Source of the DNA: JACCVL01 sp963704295
GTDB taxonomy: Bacteria > Actinomycetota > Actinomycetes > Propionibacteriales > Nocardioidaceae
DNA length: 64,000 bases
Reading direction: 5' to 3'
Assembly (NCBI GenBank): GCA_963704295.1
Contig: OY969884.1
Location: 1,736,001 to 1,800,000 of the forward strand
Shown: positions 33,497 through 42,622 of the stretch, in pieces
How the letters are laid out: each line of letters starts with the position of its first letter
How positions within the stretch are numbered: position 1 is the first letter of the stretch
The notes under the pieces: generated by a model
Databases searched by the model: none
What the model saw: only the letters and a program-made list of their open reading frames with translations
What the model was told of the DNA's origin: nothing
Program-made: the position numbers and the translations under genes

Positions 33497-33721
33497 ATGA
33501 AGGCGTCTCGTCGTGCGCGTCCACGCACCATCTCGAGCCGCTCCATCAGGGCCTCGGCGATCATCTGGGCTGCGATCTGGCTCGGCACCGCGGTCGTGCT
33601 GAGGGGCGGTGGCGACTTCGCCGACATGATCCCGATCCTCGGCATCGGCACGGCCTGGTTCCTGGCGGTGGTGCCCGCGCTAGTCGCCGGCTCGGACCGT
33701 GGCGGCACGGGACGGGATTGA
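33497..33721 (+). CDS. Small membrane protein, unknown function
   Basis: 74 residues: a basic N-terminus (MKASRRARPRTISSRSI), then two hydrophobic segments separated by a short polar stretch (GGGDFADM). CTGGAGG lies just upstream of ATG 33497. No family recognised. Confidence 0.55.
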   Translation: MKASRRARPRTISSRSIRASAIIWAAIWLGTAVVLRGGGDFADMIPILGIGTAWFLAVVPALVAGSDRGGTGRD

Positions 33722-33786
33722 GGAGCTGTCTGATCCACCGCTCCGGTCCTGATCACAGGCCAGGGCGCTTCCGCGGTCAACCGAGG

Positions 33787-33860
33787 TGGGCAGGGGCGGG
33801 GTCGAACCGCCGACCTTCCGCTTTTCAGGCGGACGCTCGTACCAACTGAGCTACCTGCCC
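33787..33860 (-). tRNA. tRNA-Phe (GAA)
   Basis: A 74-base cloverleaf on the minus strand. The acceptor GGGCAGG pairs with CCTGCCC, the anticodon stem TCCGC/GCGGA encloses the loop CTGAAAA with anticodon GAA, and the T arm has GGTTCGACC. No CCA is encoded. It is the last of three tRNA genes on this strand. Confidence 0.95.
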
Positions 33861-33932
33861 ATGGAGCGCGACAAACCCTACCTCAGCCCCGTGGGCGACT
33901 CCGGGGAGGTCGTCCGGGCGGACCGGCTGAAA

Positions 33933-33947
33933 AAGTCGCGGATCGTG
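33933..33947 (+). repeat. 15-bp dispersed repeat, copy 5
   Basis: An exact AAGTCGCGGATCGTG between tRNA-Asp and tRNA-Phe, extended on the left by extra A residues. Confidence 0.7.
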
Positions 33948-33968
33948 AGGAGGGGTGGGCGGCAGCAA

Positions 33969-33983
33969 AAGTCGCGGATCGTG
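33969..33983 (+). repeat. 15-bp dispersed repeat, copy 6
   Basis: An exact AAGTCGCGGATCGTG, 36 bases after copy 5 and in the same orientation, leading directly into the G-rich tract. Confidence 0.7.
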
Positions 33984-34040
33984 GGTGGGCGTGTGGGGGT
34001 GGGCGTGTGGGGGTGGGCGTGCGGGGGTGGGCGTGGGGGG
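33983..34040 (+). repeat. G-rich tandem repeat, likely G-quadruplex
   Basis: About four imperfect copies of a 14-base unit of the form GGGGGTGGGCGTGT. The plus strand has many GGG runs separated by one to three bases, fitting a G-quadruplex motif. It lies within the tRNA gene cluster, between Asp and Phe, on the non-template strand of that transcript's complement. Confidence 0.75.
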
Positions 34041-34052
34041 AGGGTGCAGTGG

Positions 34053-34126
34053 CGACCCCGACGGGACTCGAACCCGCGGCCTCCGCCGTGACAGGGCGGC
34101 GCGCTAACCAACTGCGCTACGGGGCC
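34053..34126 (-). tRNA. tRNA-Asp (GTC)
   Basis: A 74-base cloverleaf on the minus strand. The acceptor GGCCCCG pairs with CGGGGTC (one G-T pair), the anticodon loop CTGTCAC gives GTC, and the T arm GGTTCGAGTCC is normal. No CCA is encoded. Confidence 0.95.
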
Positions 34127-34167
34127 TGGTGATTGGCGGAGTCGATGCTAGCGCACCGGATCCGCCG

Positions 34168-34240
34168 TGCCCCCAACGGGATTCGAACCCGTGCTGCCGC
34201 CTTGAAAGGGCGGTGTCCTAGGCCTCTAGACGATGAGGGC
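34168..34240 (-). tRNA. tRNA-Glu (TTC)
   Basis: A 73-base cloverleaf on the minus strand. The acceptor is GCCCTCA/TGGGGGC with one T-G pair, the anticodon loop is CTTTCAA with anticodon TTC, and the T arm is GGTTCGAATCC. It is the first of the Glu-Asp-Phe cluster in transcription order. Confidence 0.95.
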
Positions 34241-34355
34241 GAGGTCACCGGCTCGTGACCGCTGGAGACCGGCACAGCATAGGCCGCCGCCGAGGAGCCA
34301 CCAAAACGGTGGTCGGCCGCGCCGGCGGACACCGCACAATGGGAGCGTGCTGGAG

Positions 34356-34697
34356 ATGTCGCGCGATCGGTTCGAGGCGCTCGTGGTCGAGGCGCTCGAC
34401 GAGGTTCCGGACGAGCTGATGGACCTCGTCACCAACCTGGTGCTGGTTGTCGAGGACGATGCCCCCGCCGACGACCCCGACCTGCTCGGCCTGTACGACG
34501 GGGTGCCGCTGACCGAGCGGGACACCGGCTACGGCGGGGTGCTGCCGGACCGGATCTCCATCTATCTGCGACCGACGCTGGCCATCTGCGACACACACGA
34601 CGACGTCCGCGACGAGGTGGCGATCACCGTGGTGCACGAGATCGCGCACCACTTCGGCATCGACGACGACCGGCTGCACGAGCTCGGCTACGCTTGA
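34356..34697 (+). CDS. Zincin-type metallopeptidase family protein
   Basis: 113 residues with the zinc-binding motif VVHEIAHHFGIDDDRLHELG (HExxH plus a downstream Asp). This small actinobacterial family has no signal peptide and an unknown substrate. ATG at 34356 (MSRDRFEALVVEALDEVP) has GGGAG ten bases upstream; GTG 34347 is also possible. The last 10 bases overlap the converging HATPase gene. Confidence 0.85.
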   Translation: MSRDRFEALVVEALDEVPDELMDLVTNLVLVVEDDAPADDPDLLGLYDGVPLTERDTGYGGVLPDRISIYLRPTLAICDTHDDVRDEVAITVVHEIAHHFGIDDDRLHELGYA

Positions 34698-35608
34698 GCC
34701 CCCGGTTCCGGCCACGGTGACGGCGGTCGACCGTGGACCTGCCGGTCGAACTCCCCGAGGAACCAGCGGCGCATGGCGCGCTCCTCCGGGGTTGCGGACA
34801 GCGCCAGCAGCCGGGCCGATCGGCAGTACTCGTCGGTCTCGTCGAGCACGTCGGCGAACCGCGCACACACCTTCCCGGCCGAGCGGGGGACGGCGTAGTT
34901 CAGCGTGACCGTCTTCTCGTCGCGCTGGACCGCCGCCTCGAAGCGCTCGTCCTCGGCGAGGACCGCCAGCCGCAGCCGCTCGACCTCGTTGGCCAGGTCG
35001 GCGAGCCGGTGCGGCGCCGCGTGCACCCCCTCGGAGTGCACGCCGAGCAGCAGCATCTCTCGGCGCACGTCCCTGATGCGGAACCTGGTGCGCCACAGCA
35101 GTTGCACCGGCACATCGCAGACGGTCACCTCGACCTCGCCCGTCTCGTCCGGCTCAGCGGGATCCGTGACGACGATGGGAGGGTCGATCTCCGCCGACTT
35201 CTCCAGCTCTCCCGACCGGGCCGGAACGAACCACACGGTCTTGCCGACGTCGCCGCGGCGTAGGCTCTCCCGCACGCCCCACCGGCTCGCCAGCGCCCCG
35301 ATGATGTGCAGGCCGTTGCCCGTGGTCGTCGGGGCGGCGTCTGGACCGCCGTCGGTGAGCCCGAGCTGCAACCGACCCTTGCTGGTGTCCGCCACCTCGA
35401 TGACGACCTCGCCCTCGTCGTCGTCCCGCAGGGCCACGGTGATGCCGGTGCGGGCGTGCAGAACGGCGTTCGTCACGAGCTCGGAGATGGCCAGCGTTGC
35501 CGAGTCGACGAGATCCAGGCGCCCCATCCGGGTCAGCAGGTCGCCGACCCATGCCCGGGCGATGCCGGCCGACTGCGGCTCGGGGCGCAGGCGCACGGCA
35601 TGCTGCAC
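34688..35608 (-). CDS. HATPase_c (anti-sigma kinase-like) ATP-binding protein
   Basis: 306 residues. The N-terminal domain (about 1-130) is a GHKL ATPase of the RsbW/SpoIIAB kind: ATLAISELVTNAVLHA is the N box and GNGLHIIGALASRWGV the G box. The C-terminal half is a helical region with Arg/Glu-rich segments and no family I can name. It probably binds or phosphorylates an anti-anti-sigma partner, or acts as a signalling kinase domain. GTG at 35608 follows GGAGG. The long upstream frame to 36079 is antisense to aroQ and rejected. Confidence 0.82.
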   Translation of the reverse strand: MQHAVRLRPEPQSAGIARAWVGDLLTRMGRLDLVDSATLAISELVTNAVLHARTGITVALRDDDEGEVVIEVADTSKGRLQLGLTDGGPDAAPTTTGNGLHIIGALASRWGVRESLRRGDVGKTVWFVPARSGELEKSAEIDPPIVVTDPAEPDETGEVEVTVCDVPVQLLWRTRFRIRDVRREMLLLGVHSEGVHAAPHRLADLANEVERLRLAVLAEDERFEAAVQRDEKTVTLNYAVPRSAGKVCARFADVLDETDEYCRSARLLALSATPEERAMRRWFLGEFDRQVHGRPPSPWPEPGAQA

Positions 35609-35767
35609 GCCCGCCACCTCCTGCCTCCCCAGTAGCGGCCGACCCGGTCGGCACCGCACACAGCCTGCCACGCGCGGCCGCGTCCGGGCGGCAGGCGCGG
35701 GGCGCGTCGCTATGCTCGTGCCGCCTGCGCCGACCGGCCGGTTCACCCTCGAAGGGGAGCTCTCACG

Positions 35768-36202
35768 GTGCTCGTCCACGTCTTGAACGGCCCGAACCTC
35801 GGCCGCCTCGGCGGTCGTGAGCCGGAGGTGTACGGACACGCCACGTACGCCGACCTGGTCGCCACCTGCGAGCGGGTCGCCGACGAGTGCGGCCTGCAGG
35901 TGCTCGTCCGGCAGACCGACGCCGAGCACGAGCTGATCGGCTGGCTGCACGCCGCTGCGGACGCCGGCGCGGCCGTCGTCGTCAACCCGGGAGGCTGGAC
36001 GCACACGTCGGTCGCGGTCCGGGACGCGTGCGCGCAGATCGGCGCCCCAGTGGTCGAGGTGCACCTGAGCAACGTGCACGCCCGCGAGGAGTTCCGCCGC
36101 CAGTCGTACGTCTCACCGGTGGCGACCGGTGTGGTGGCCGGGCTCGGGGTGGAGGGCTACGCCGCTGCGCTCCGCTACCTCGCGTCGCGTCAGCAGGGCT
36201 GA
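35768..36202 (+). CDS. aroQ: Type II 3-dehydroquinate dehydratase
   Basis: The third step of the shikimate pathway, converting 3-dehydroquinate to 3-dehydroshikimate. 144 residues with the N-terminal LNGPNLGRLGGREPEVYG (catalytic Tyr, flexible loop Arg), NPGGWTHTSVAVRDA (usually NPGAYTHTS, so slightly variant) and EVHLSNVHAREEFRRQS with the catalytic His. GTG at 35768 follows AAGGGGAG. The gene is alone here, away from other aro genes, and this window carries none of them. Confidence 0.93.
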   Translation: MLVHVLNGPNLGRLGGREPEVYGHATYADLVATCERVADECGLQVLVRQTDAEHELIGWLHAAADAGAAVVVNPGGWTHTSVAVRDACAQIGAPVVEVHLSNVHAREEFRRQSYVSPVATGVVAGLGVEGYAAALRYLASRQQG

Positions 36203-36229
36203 TCGGTCTCGAACGAGCGCAGTGCCGCC

Positions 36230-37171
36230 TCAGCCGCCGGGCGAGCTCCGTAGCCCCGACCCGCGCAGCACCGTGGCGCAGGCGCCGCTCACGACGGCGG
36301 CGGACAGGTAGAACGCCGCGGACGTGTTGGAGCCGCCGAGCCAGACGTCGGTCCGACTGAGCTGCACGTAGACGGACAGCGCGGCCAGCACGGCAAGTCC
36401 GGCGCCTGCCAGCGCCAGCGCCGGCCGACTCAGCGCCACGGCCAGCAGCATCAACGACGCGACCGCCAGCAGGACCACCGTGCCGGCGAGGTTGTAGCTG
36501 CCGAGGGAGATCGACAGGTCGGGGCCGCCGAGCCGGGAGCCGGTGCTCGCGAACGGGTCGTCGTCTGCCGATAGCAGCAGGGCGACCACGCCGGTGAGCC
36601 CCACGAGGGCGCCCCAGCCCCGCAGCAGCCGACGGGCCGCCGGCCGTCCGTCGCCCCGGCCGGCCTCGGCGCGGACCCGGTCGACCGCTGCGAACCCTCC
36701 GGAGGCGGTGAACAGCAGCGCCACATGGATGCCGATCATCATCCAGTACGCCCACGGCCACTCTCCCGGCGTCTCCGCCACGGACAGCCCGATCGCGGTG
36801 GCCTGGCCGACCCCGACGAGGGCGGCCAGCCGGACCAGCGTCCCGGTCAGCAGCAGCACGGCCAGCGCGGTTTCGACGGCGAGGACCATCCAGCCGAAGG
36901 CCGTGAAGTGGGGCAGGACCAGGTTCTCGACCACCCAGCTGTACGGGGGGAACACGGGATGGTCGACCGCGTCGCTGGTGAAGCCGTAAAGGCCGCTGCC
37001 GCTGTCCTTGCCGAAGTCCGGCGGCTGTTTCCACGCGACGTTGTACAGCCACAGCAGGCCGACGAGGATCCGGAGCCCGGCCATGGCGACCGTGCCCGGT
37101 GCGGTTCCCGGCCGCGGGTCGACCGCGGGGTGGATCACGCTGGTCAGGCTGCTGCGGGCGGTTGGTGCCAT
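36230..37171 (-). CDS. DoxX/TQO-like integral membrane protein
   Basis: 313 residues. The N-terminal part (about 25-150) resembles DoxX/DoxD proteins: GLRILVGLLWLYNVAWKQPP, a periplasmic loop, then VLAVETALAVLLLTGTLVR. After a polar linker the C-terminal third has four more hydrophobic segments. DoxD is a subunit of thiosulfate:quinone oxidoreductase in archaea, but most DoxX-like proteins have unknown roles. ATG at 37171 has GGGGAG upstream. No DoxA gene is adjacent. Confidence 0.68.
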   Translation of the reverse strand: MAPTARSSLTSVIHPAVDPRPGTAPGTVAMAGLRILVGLLWLYNVAWKQPPDFGKDSGSGLYGFTSDAVDHPVFPPYSWVVENLVLPHFTAFGWMVLAVETALAVLLLTGTLVRLAALVGVGQATAIGLSVAETPGEWPWAYWMMIGIHVALLFTASGGFAAVDRVRAEAGRGDGRPAARRLLRGWGALVGLTGVVALLLSADDDPFASTGSRLGGPDLSISLGSYNLAGTVVLLAVASLMLLAVALSRPALALAGAGLAVLAALSVYVQLSRTDVWLGGSNTSAAFYLSAAVVSGACATVLRGSGLRSSPGG

Positions 37172-37389
37172 CGCTTCAGTGTCTCCCCGCGCTGCTGGGT
37201 TGTCGACGAACCTGTCGACGCGCTGGACGGGAAACCCATCAGCCACCGCGTGCATTCCGCCCTTCGGGCTCGTCCCAGCCGTCCCGTCGGTCACAGCGCT
37301 CGGCCGATCGGCCGAGGCTCGGTGGCCGTACCGGCCGGATCGACGGGAGTGGCTTTCCCGAGACGGCTCTGGTGACTCACCGTAATCGG

Positions 37390-40134
37390 ATGCAACAGAG
37401 AGCAGTGATGCGTGGTACTCCCACGTCCGTGTACCTCGTCGCGGGGGGCACGGTCACGTGGTGTGTCGTGCTGTTGCTGCTCACCCACCGGGGGATCGAC
37501 GGCGCGGCGCAGCTGACGTCGAACTTCGGCCTGGCCACCATCGCCCTGCTCGCCGGTGTCACGGCGCTGATGCGCTCCCGCGCCGGTGACTCCCTGCCCC
37601 GCTTCTGGCGGCTGATCGGCCTCGCCGCGTTGTCGTGGTCGCTCGGACAGGCGGTGTGGACGACTTTCGAGTCGGTTCTCGGAGTCGAGGTCCCGTTCCC
37701 GTCCCCCGCCGACGTGGGGTACCTCGGGATGCCACCGCTGGCGGCCGCCGCCCTGCTCGGGCTCCCGCTCGCCGCGACCACTCTGGCCGGGCGGGTGCGG
37801 ACCATCCTCGACGGGCTGATGGTCGCGGCCTCGATGCTGCTCGTGACCTGGATCCTGGTGTTGGGACCGCTGGTCCGGGCGGGCGGGGAGAGCGCCATCT
37901 CGCAGGCGATCTCGTTCGCCTACCCGGTCGGCGACACCGTGCTGATCACCCTCGTGATCTACACCTGGCTGCGCGCGCGGCAGTCGCACACCCGGCTGCC
38001 GCTGTCCCTGCCGCTGGTGGGGACCGGGCTGGTGTGCTTCGCCGTCGCCGACTCCGGCTTCGTCTACCTGACCACGGCGGGGACCTACAACTCCGGCGAC
38101 TGGATCGACCTGGGCTGGTTCACCGGCTTCGCCCTCATCCTCATCGCCGCGCTCACCCCGGCGCGGAAGGCCGAGAAGGCGGCGGATGACGACGGATTGG
38201 GGAGCCAGCTGGGGACGTTCCTCCCGTACACGGCTGTCACCGTCGCGCTGCTGACCTCGGCGATCGAGATCTATCGCAGTGGTCAGGCGGACATCTTCGT
38301 GTCCTGGACACGCACCGCACTGATGGGCTTCCTGGTCGCCCGACAGATCCTCACCCTGCGGGAGAACTGGGCCTTGACCCGGACGCTGGAGCAGCGCGTC
38401 GAGGCGAGGACCTCAGAGCTGGAGTCGAGCCGGCAGCGGTTCGCGGCGCTCGTGCAGCACAGCTCGGACGTGGTCACCGTGATCGACCGCACCGGGACGA
38501 TCACCTACCAGAGCGAGTCCTGCTTGCGCGTTCTCGAGCGGACCGCCGAGTCGATGCTCGACCGACCGGTCTGGGACTTCATGGACGAGGACCAGGCGGC
38601 GCTGCTTCGGGAGGGCATCGGCTCCGCCGCCGAGGAGTCCCTGCGCATGCAGACGGTGCACAACGTCTGGCGCCGCGCCGACGGTAGCGAGTGCCACCTC
38701 GAGGTCACCATCACCAACCTGCTGTGCAACGAGGACGTGCAGGGTCTGGTCCTGAACAGCCGGGACGTCACCGACCGGACGATCCTCGAGGAGCAGCTGC
38801 TGCATCAGGCGTTCCACGACTCTCTGACCACCCTGTCCAACCGCGCCATGTTCAAGAACCGGCTGGAGCACGCCCTGACCCGTCGCGACCTCACCACGGG
38901 GTCCCTGGCGGTGCTCTTCCTGGACCTGGACGGCTTCAAGGAGGTCAACGACACGCTGGGCCACAGCACGGGCGACCAGCTCCTCGTCCAGGTGGCTCAG
39001 CGGTTGCGCACCCAGGTGCGGCCCAGCGACACCGTGGCCCGTTTCGGTGGTGACGAGTTCGCCGTCCTGGCCGAGGACCTCTCCGACCCGGCCTACACGA
39101 TCACGTTGGCGGAGCGGATCAACACTGTCGTGGCCGAGCCGTACCAGCTGGCCGGCACGGCGGTGTACGTGAGCGCGAGCATCGGAATCGCGCACAGCGG
39201 GGAGCACGCACGAGACGCCGAGCAGCTGCTCCGCAACGCGGATCTGGCTATGTACCAGGCGAAGGGCGCCGCAGCCGGCGGTTACGCGCTGTACGACCCG
39301 AGCATGCACGCCGGCCTCGTCGAGCGGGTTCGCCTCGAGTCCGATCTGCGGACGGCCATCGAACGCCAGGAACTGCTCGTCTACTACCAACCGTTGATGA
39401 ACATGCGCACCGGACGGATCAGTGGGGTCGAGGCCCTGGTGCGCTGGCCACACGCCGAACGTGGTCTGGTGCCACCCGACGAGTTCATCCCGCTCGCCGA
39501 GTCCACCGGCCTCATCCGTCCGCTCGGGGAGTGGGTCCTCCGGCAGTCCTGCCGCCAGGCGGCGGCGTGGCAGCGGCAGCACCCGGCGCTCTCGGACCTC
39601 AAGGTCAGCGTCAACGTCTCCGCTCGGCAGCTCGACGACGACTCCTTGGTCCGACTCGTCTCCAGCGCGCTTGAGGACAGTGGACTCGCCGCGCAGAGCC
39701 TCACGCTGGAGATGACCGAGAGCGTCCTGATGGGCGACACCGGGGACACGCTGGCAACGCTTCGGGCGATCCGGTCGCTGGGTGTGCGGCTCGCCATCGA
39801 CGACTTCGGCACCGGCTACTCCTCGTTGAGCTACCTGCACCGCTTCCCCGTCGACGTGCTGAAGATCGACCGAAGCTTCATCGAGCGGATGTCGAACGGC
39901 GGGGACGGTGAGCTCGTCAGCACCATCGTCCGCCTCGGCCACACCATGCACCTCGAGACGGTCGCCGAGGGGATCGAGCGGCCCGACGAGATGCTCATGC
40001 TGAGGCGGCAAGGGTGCACGACCGGTCAGGGGTACCACTTCGCCCCCCCGCTCCCGCCAGACCAGTTGCAGGACCTTTTCGCCGAGCAGACCCAGCTCAG
40101 CCTCATCCGCGACCAGAGCGCGCCGGCCTCATGA
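37390..40134 (+). CDS. Membrane PAS-GGDEF-EAL cyclic di-GMP enzyme
   Basis: 914 residues. Eight or nine membrane helices (about 10-330) form an N-terminal sensor, followed by a short coiled coil, a PAS domain (about 345-465), GGDEF (about 470-640) and EAL (about 650-905). GGDEF is intact (ARFGGDEFAVL) with I-site RPSD five residues before. EAL has the full catalytic set: EALVRW, NVSARQL, DDFGTGYSS, LKIDRSFI and ETVAEGIE. So both synthesis and hydrolysis are possible. ATG 37408 has a better ribosome site (AGAGAG) than ATG 37390. It stands alone. Confidence 0.9.
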   Translation: MQQRAVMRGTPTSVYLVAGGTVTWCVVLLLLTHRGIDGAAQLTSNFGLATIALLAGVTALMRSRAGDSLPRFWRLIGLAALSWSLGQAVWTTFESVLGVEVPFPSPADVGYLGMPPLAAAALLGLPLAATTLAGRVRTILDGLMVAASMLLVTWILVLGPLVRAGGESAISQAISFAYPVGDTVLITLVIYTWLRARQSHTRLPLSLPLVGTGLVCFAVADSGFVYLTTAGTYNSGDWIDLGWFTGFALILIAALTPARKAEKAADDDGLGSQLGTFLPYTAVTVALLTSAIEIYRSGQADIFVSWTRTALMGFLVARQILTLRENWALTRTLEQRVEARTSELESSRQRFAALVQHSSDVVTVIDRTGTITYQSESCLRVLERTAESMLDRPVWDFMDEDQAALLREGIGSAAEESLRMQTVHNVWRRADGSECHLEVTITNLLCNEDVQGLVLNSRDVTDRTILEEQLLHQAFHDSLTTLSNRAMFKNRLEHALTRRDLTTGSLAVLFLDLDGFKEVNDTLGHSTGDQLLVQVAQRLRTQVRPSDTVARFGGDEFAVLAEDLSDPAYTITLAERINTVVAEPYQLAGTAVYVSASIGIAHSGEHARDAEQLLRNADLAMYQAKGAAAGGYALYDPSMHAGLVERVRLESDLRTAIERQELLVYYQPLMNMRTGRISGVEALVRWPHAERGLVPPDEFIPLAESTGLIRPLGEWVLRQSCRQAAAWQRQHPALSDLKVSVNVSARQLDDDSLVRLVSSALEDSGLAAQSLTLEMTESVLMGDTGDTLATLRAIRSLGVRLAIDDFGTGYSSLSYLHRFPVDVLKIDRSFIERMSNGGDGELVSTIVRLGHTMHLETVAEGIERPDEMLMLRRQGCTTGQGYHFAPPLPPDQLQDLFAEQTQLSLIRDQSAPAS

Positions 40135-40174
40135 CGGCGATGCGGCGGTCCCGAACCCTCGACAAGGAGCAACC

Positions 40175-41383
40175 ATGACGGTGACGATGCGCGACCTCGG
40201 TGCCGTGCTTCGCCTGCCTGCCCACTGGCCGGAGACCCTTCGCCCCGAGGTGCTCGACCGGCTGGACCTGCCGACGCCGTTCCTCGCCTGCGACCTGCAG
40301 CACCTTCTCGAGCGCATCGGCCGCTTCCAGCGCGCGCTGCCCGGGGTGGAGCCGTTCTACGCGGTCAAGTGCAGCTCGGTCCCGGACGTGCTCACGACGG
40401 TGCGTGACGTGGGGGTGAGCTTCGAGGTGGCGTCGCTCGGAGAGCTGCGCATGATCACCGATCTGGGGGTCGACGCCACCAACGTGCTCTACAGCAACAC
40501 CATCAAGCCGGCGTCGCACATCCGCGAGGCCGCGGCAGCCGGGCTCTGGCGGTTCTCCTTCGACTCCGAGGGGGAGCTGCACAAGCTGGCCTCGAACGCC
40601 CCCGGGTCCGCCGTCTACGTGCGGGTCCGGGTGGACGACAGCAGCAGCGTCTTCCCGCTGTCACGCAAGTTCGGTGCGGAGTTCCACGACGCGCGAGCAC
40701 TCATGCACGTGGCGCGCGACCTCGGCCTGCGGCCGTACGGGATCACGTTCCACGTCGGGTCGCAGTGCACCACCACCGCGTCCTACGTGCAGGCGATCGC
40801 GTCCGTCGGTCGGCTGATGCGCCAGCTGGCCGGCGACGGAATCGAGCTGGAGATGCTGGACATCGGCGGTGGGTTCCCGGCGCGTTACGGCGACCCGGTG
40901 CCGAGCATCGAACAGATCGGTGTGGCTGTCACGCGGGCCCTGGACGAGCAGCTCCCGTACCGACCAGCGCTGATCGCTGCGGAACCCGGCCGGCACCTGG
41001 TCGCAGAGACCGCGGTGATGGCGGCGACCGTCCTCGGTCGCGAGGAGCGAGCCGGTGAGGAATGGCTCTACCTCGATGTCGGTGCCTACAACGGTCTGAT
41101 GGAGACCCAGCAGACCGTCGGGCAGTGGCGGTTCCCGCTGTGGTCGTCGCGTTCGGACCACGGGGTGGTCCCACACATGCCGTTCACCGTCACCGGTCCG
41201 ACCTGTGACAGCGCGGACACCATGTTCTACGGGGCCGCGCTGCCGGTCACGATGGCCGAGGGTGACCGTCTCTACGTGGCGTCCGCAGGCGCCTACACGC
41301 TCAGCTATGCCTCGTCGTTCAACGGCTTTCCACCCCCGCAAGCCGTCACCGTCAGGGGGGTCCTGCCCGGGGCCTCGGGGTGA
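40175..41383 (+). CDS. Ornithine/diamino-acid decarboxylase-like PLP enzyme (fold III)
   Basis: 402 residues of the alanine-racemase-fold decarboxylases. PLP lysine K65 is in PFYAVKCSS, the substrate/PLP loop is FHVGSQCTT, the phosphate loop is DIGGGFPARY and EPGRHLVAET, and the active-site Cys is in GPTCDSADT. The GPTCDSAD motif favours ornithine or lysine decarboxylase over diaminopimelate decarboxylase. It should make a diamine such as putrescine. AAGGAG is well spaced before ATG 40175. Its stop overlaps the start of an MFS gene (GTGA), suggesting coupled export of the product. Confidence 0.88.
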   Translation: MTVTMRDLGAVLRLPAHWPETLRPEVLDRLDLPTPFLACDLQHLLERIGRFQRALPGVEPFYAVKCSSVPDVLTTVRDVGVSFEVASLGELRMITDLGVDATNVLYSNTIKPASHIREAAAAGLWRFSFDSEGELHKLASNAPGSAVYVRVRVDDSSSVFPLSRKFGAEFHDARALMHVARDLGLRPYGITFHVGSQCTTTASYVQAIASVGRLMRQLAGDGIELEMLDIGGGFPARYGDPVPSIEQIGVAVTRALDEQLPYRPALIAAEPGRHLVAETAVMAATVLGREERAGEEWLYLDVGAYNGLMETQQTVGQWRFPLWSSRSDHGVVPHMPFTVTGPTCDSADTMFYGAALPVTMAEGDRLYVASAGAYTLSYASSFNGFPPPQAVTVRGVLPGASG

Positions 41384-42573
41384 CCCGCTCCGTGCAGCAG
41401 CGCGTCCGCTGGCTGATGGTCGCCGGGTGGATCGACTCGCTGTGCCTGTCCTTCGCCTGGACGCTGCTGCTGCTCGAGGTCGTCGAGCGGCACGGGCTGC
41501 GGGCGGCCGGCGTGGCCGGCGCGGCGATGCTGGTCGGCACCGCGATGTCGGCGCCGGTGGCCAGCCAGCTGTCGGTGTGGCTCGGTGGCAGGCATCTGCT
41601 GCGCACGGCCGGGACGGCCGAGGCCGTGCTGCGGGTCAGCGTCTTCGGGCTGTTGTTCCTCGACGTCGGCGTGTGGCCGCTGGCGCTGTGCATCGCGGCG
41701 ATGAATATCACCGCCTGGACCGGCTACGCCGGCATGCGGGCCGAGGTCGCCGCCATCGCTCCTGGGCCGAAGGCCATCACGTGGTACGGGACCGGCGTGG
41801 CGGCGGTGGAGGCCATGGGCGCGGCCGCGGCGGCGGTGCTGATCCCGTCGACCGCGATGGACGGGCCGACGCCGGTGGCACTCGGCATCGTGGTGGTCTA
41901 CGTGCTGGCGCTCGCGCCGACGATGCTCGTGGCAGGTGGGTCGCCGATCGTCGCGACCGGTCGCGCCACCGCCCGGGCGGTCCGTGCCCGTCCCACGCTG
42001 CCGCTCGTGGCTGGGGTGAGCCTGATGCTGGTCGCGTCCGCGCCGACGCTGCTCGCCGTCGCGCTGGCCGCCGACCTGCACGGCCGCTCCGCGGTCGCAC
42101 CCGCTGCGGTGGCCTTCACTATCGGGTCTCTCACCGCGCCGTACGTGGCCGGTCTGGTGGAGCGCCGAGCCGGCAACGGGCCTGTGGCGTGGACGCTCTG
42201 CGCCACCGGGATGGTGCTGCTGTGGCCGCTGGCGTCGCTCAGCGTGGCCTGGCTGTGCGCGGCGCAGCTGCTGTCCGGCCTGTTCATGACCACCCTGGAG
42301 GGATTGCTCGACACGACGACGGCCGCTCGTGCGACCGGTTCGGTGACGGGGGCCCTCGCCCGGGGGACCGCCGGCCGGGCGCTGGGGTCCGCGGCGGGGA
42401 CGGCGGCGCTGCCCGTCGCCCTCGTCGGGGTGGGGCTGGCGCCGGTCACCGGGGGCGTGACGCTGCTGCTCGGTGGCAGTGCGCTCGCCCTGACGATGCT
42501 GTCACGCCGCACCCGTCCGACCCGGCCCGGCCGGCTCCTGCGCGGACCGGCGTCGGCCACCGCCGTACCGTGA
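41380..42573 (+). CDS. MFS-type transporter coupled to the decarboxylase
   Basis: 397 residues with about twelve hydrophobic segments and short basic loops typical of the major facilitator superfamily. The start GTG at 41380 overlaps the decarboxylase stop as GTGA, so it is translated from the same mRNA. By position it could export a diamine or a metabolite derived from it. No substrate motif is visible. Confidence 0.8.
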   Translation: MTRSVQQRVRWLMVAGWIDSLCLSFAWTLLLLEVVERHGLRAAGVAGAAMLVGTAMSAPVASQLSVWLGGRHLLRTAGTAEAVLRVSVFGLLFLDVGVWPLALCIAAMNITAWTGYAGMRAEVAAIAPGPKAITWYGTGVAAVEAMGAAAAAVLIPSTAMDGPTPVALGIVVVYVLALAPTMLVAGGSPIVATGRATARAVRARPTLPLVAGVSLMLVASAPTLLAVALAADLHGRSAVAPAAVAFTIGSLTAPYVAGLVERRAGNGPVAWTLCATGMVLLWPLASLSVAWLCAAQLLSGLFMTTLEGLLDTTTAARATGSVTGALARGTAGRALGSAAGTAALPVALVGVGLAPVTGGVTLLLGGSALALTMLSRRTRPTRPGRLLRGPASATAVP

Positions 42574-42622
42574 CCCCCCGGGCCGGACGGCGGCCCGGTC
42601 GCCGGCTCTGAGCGGAGGGGGC

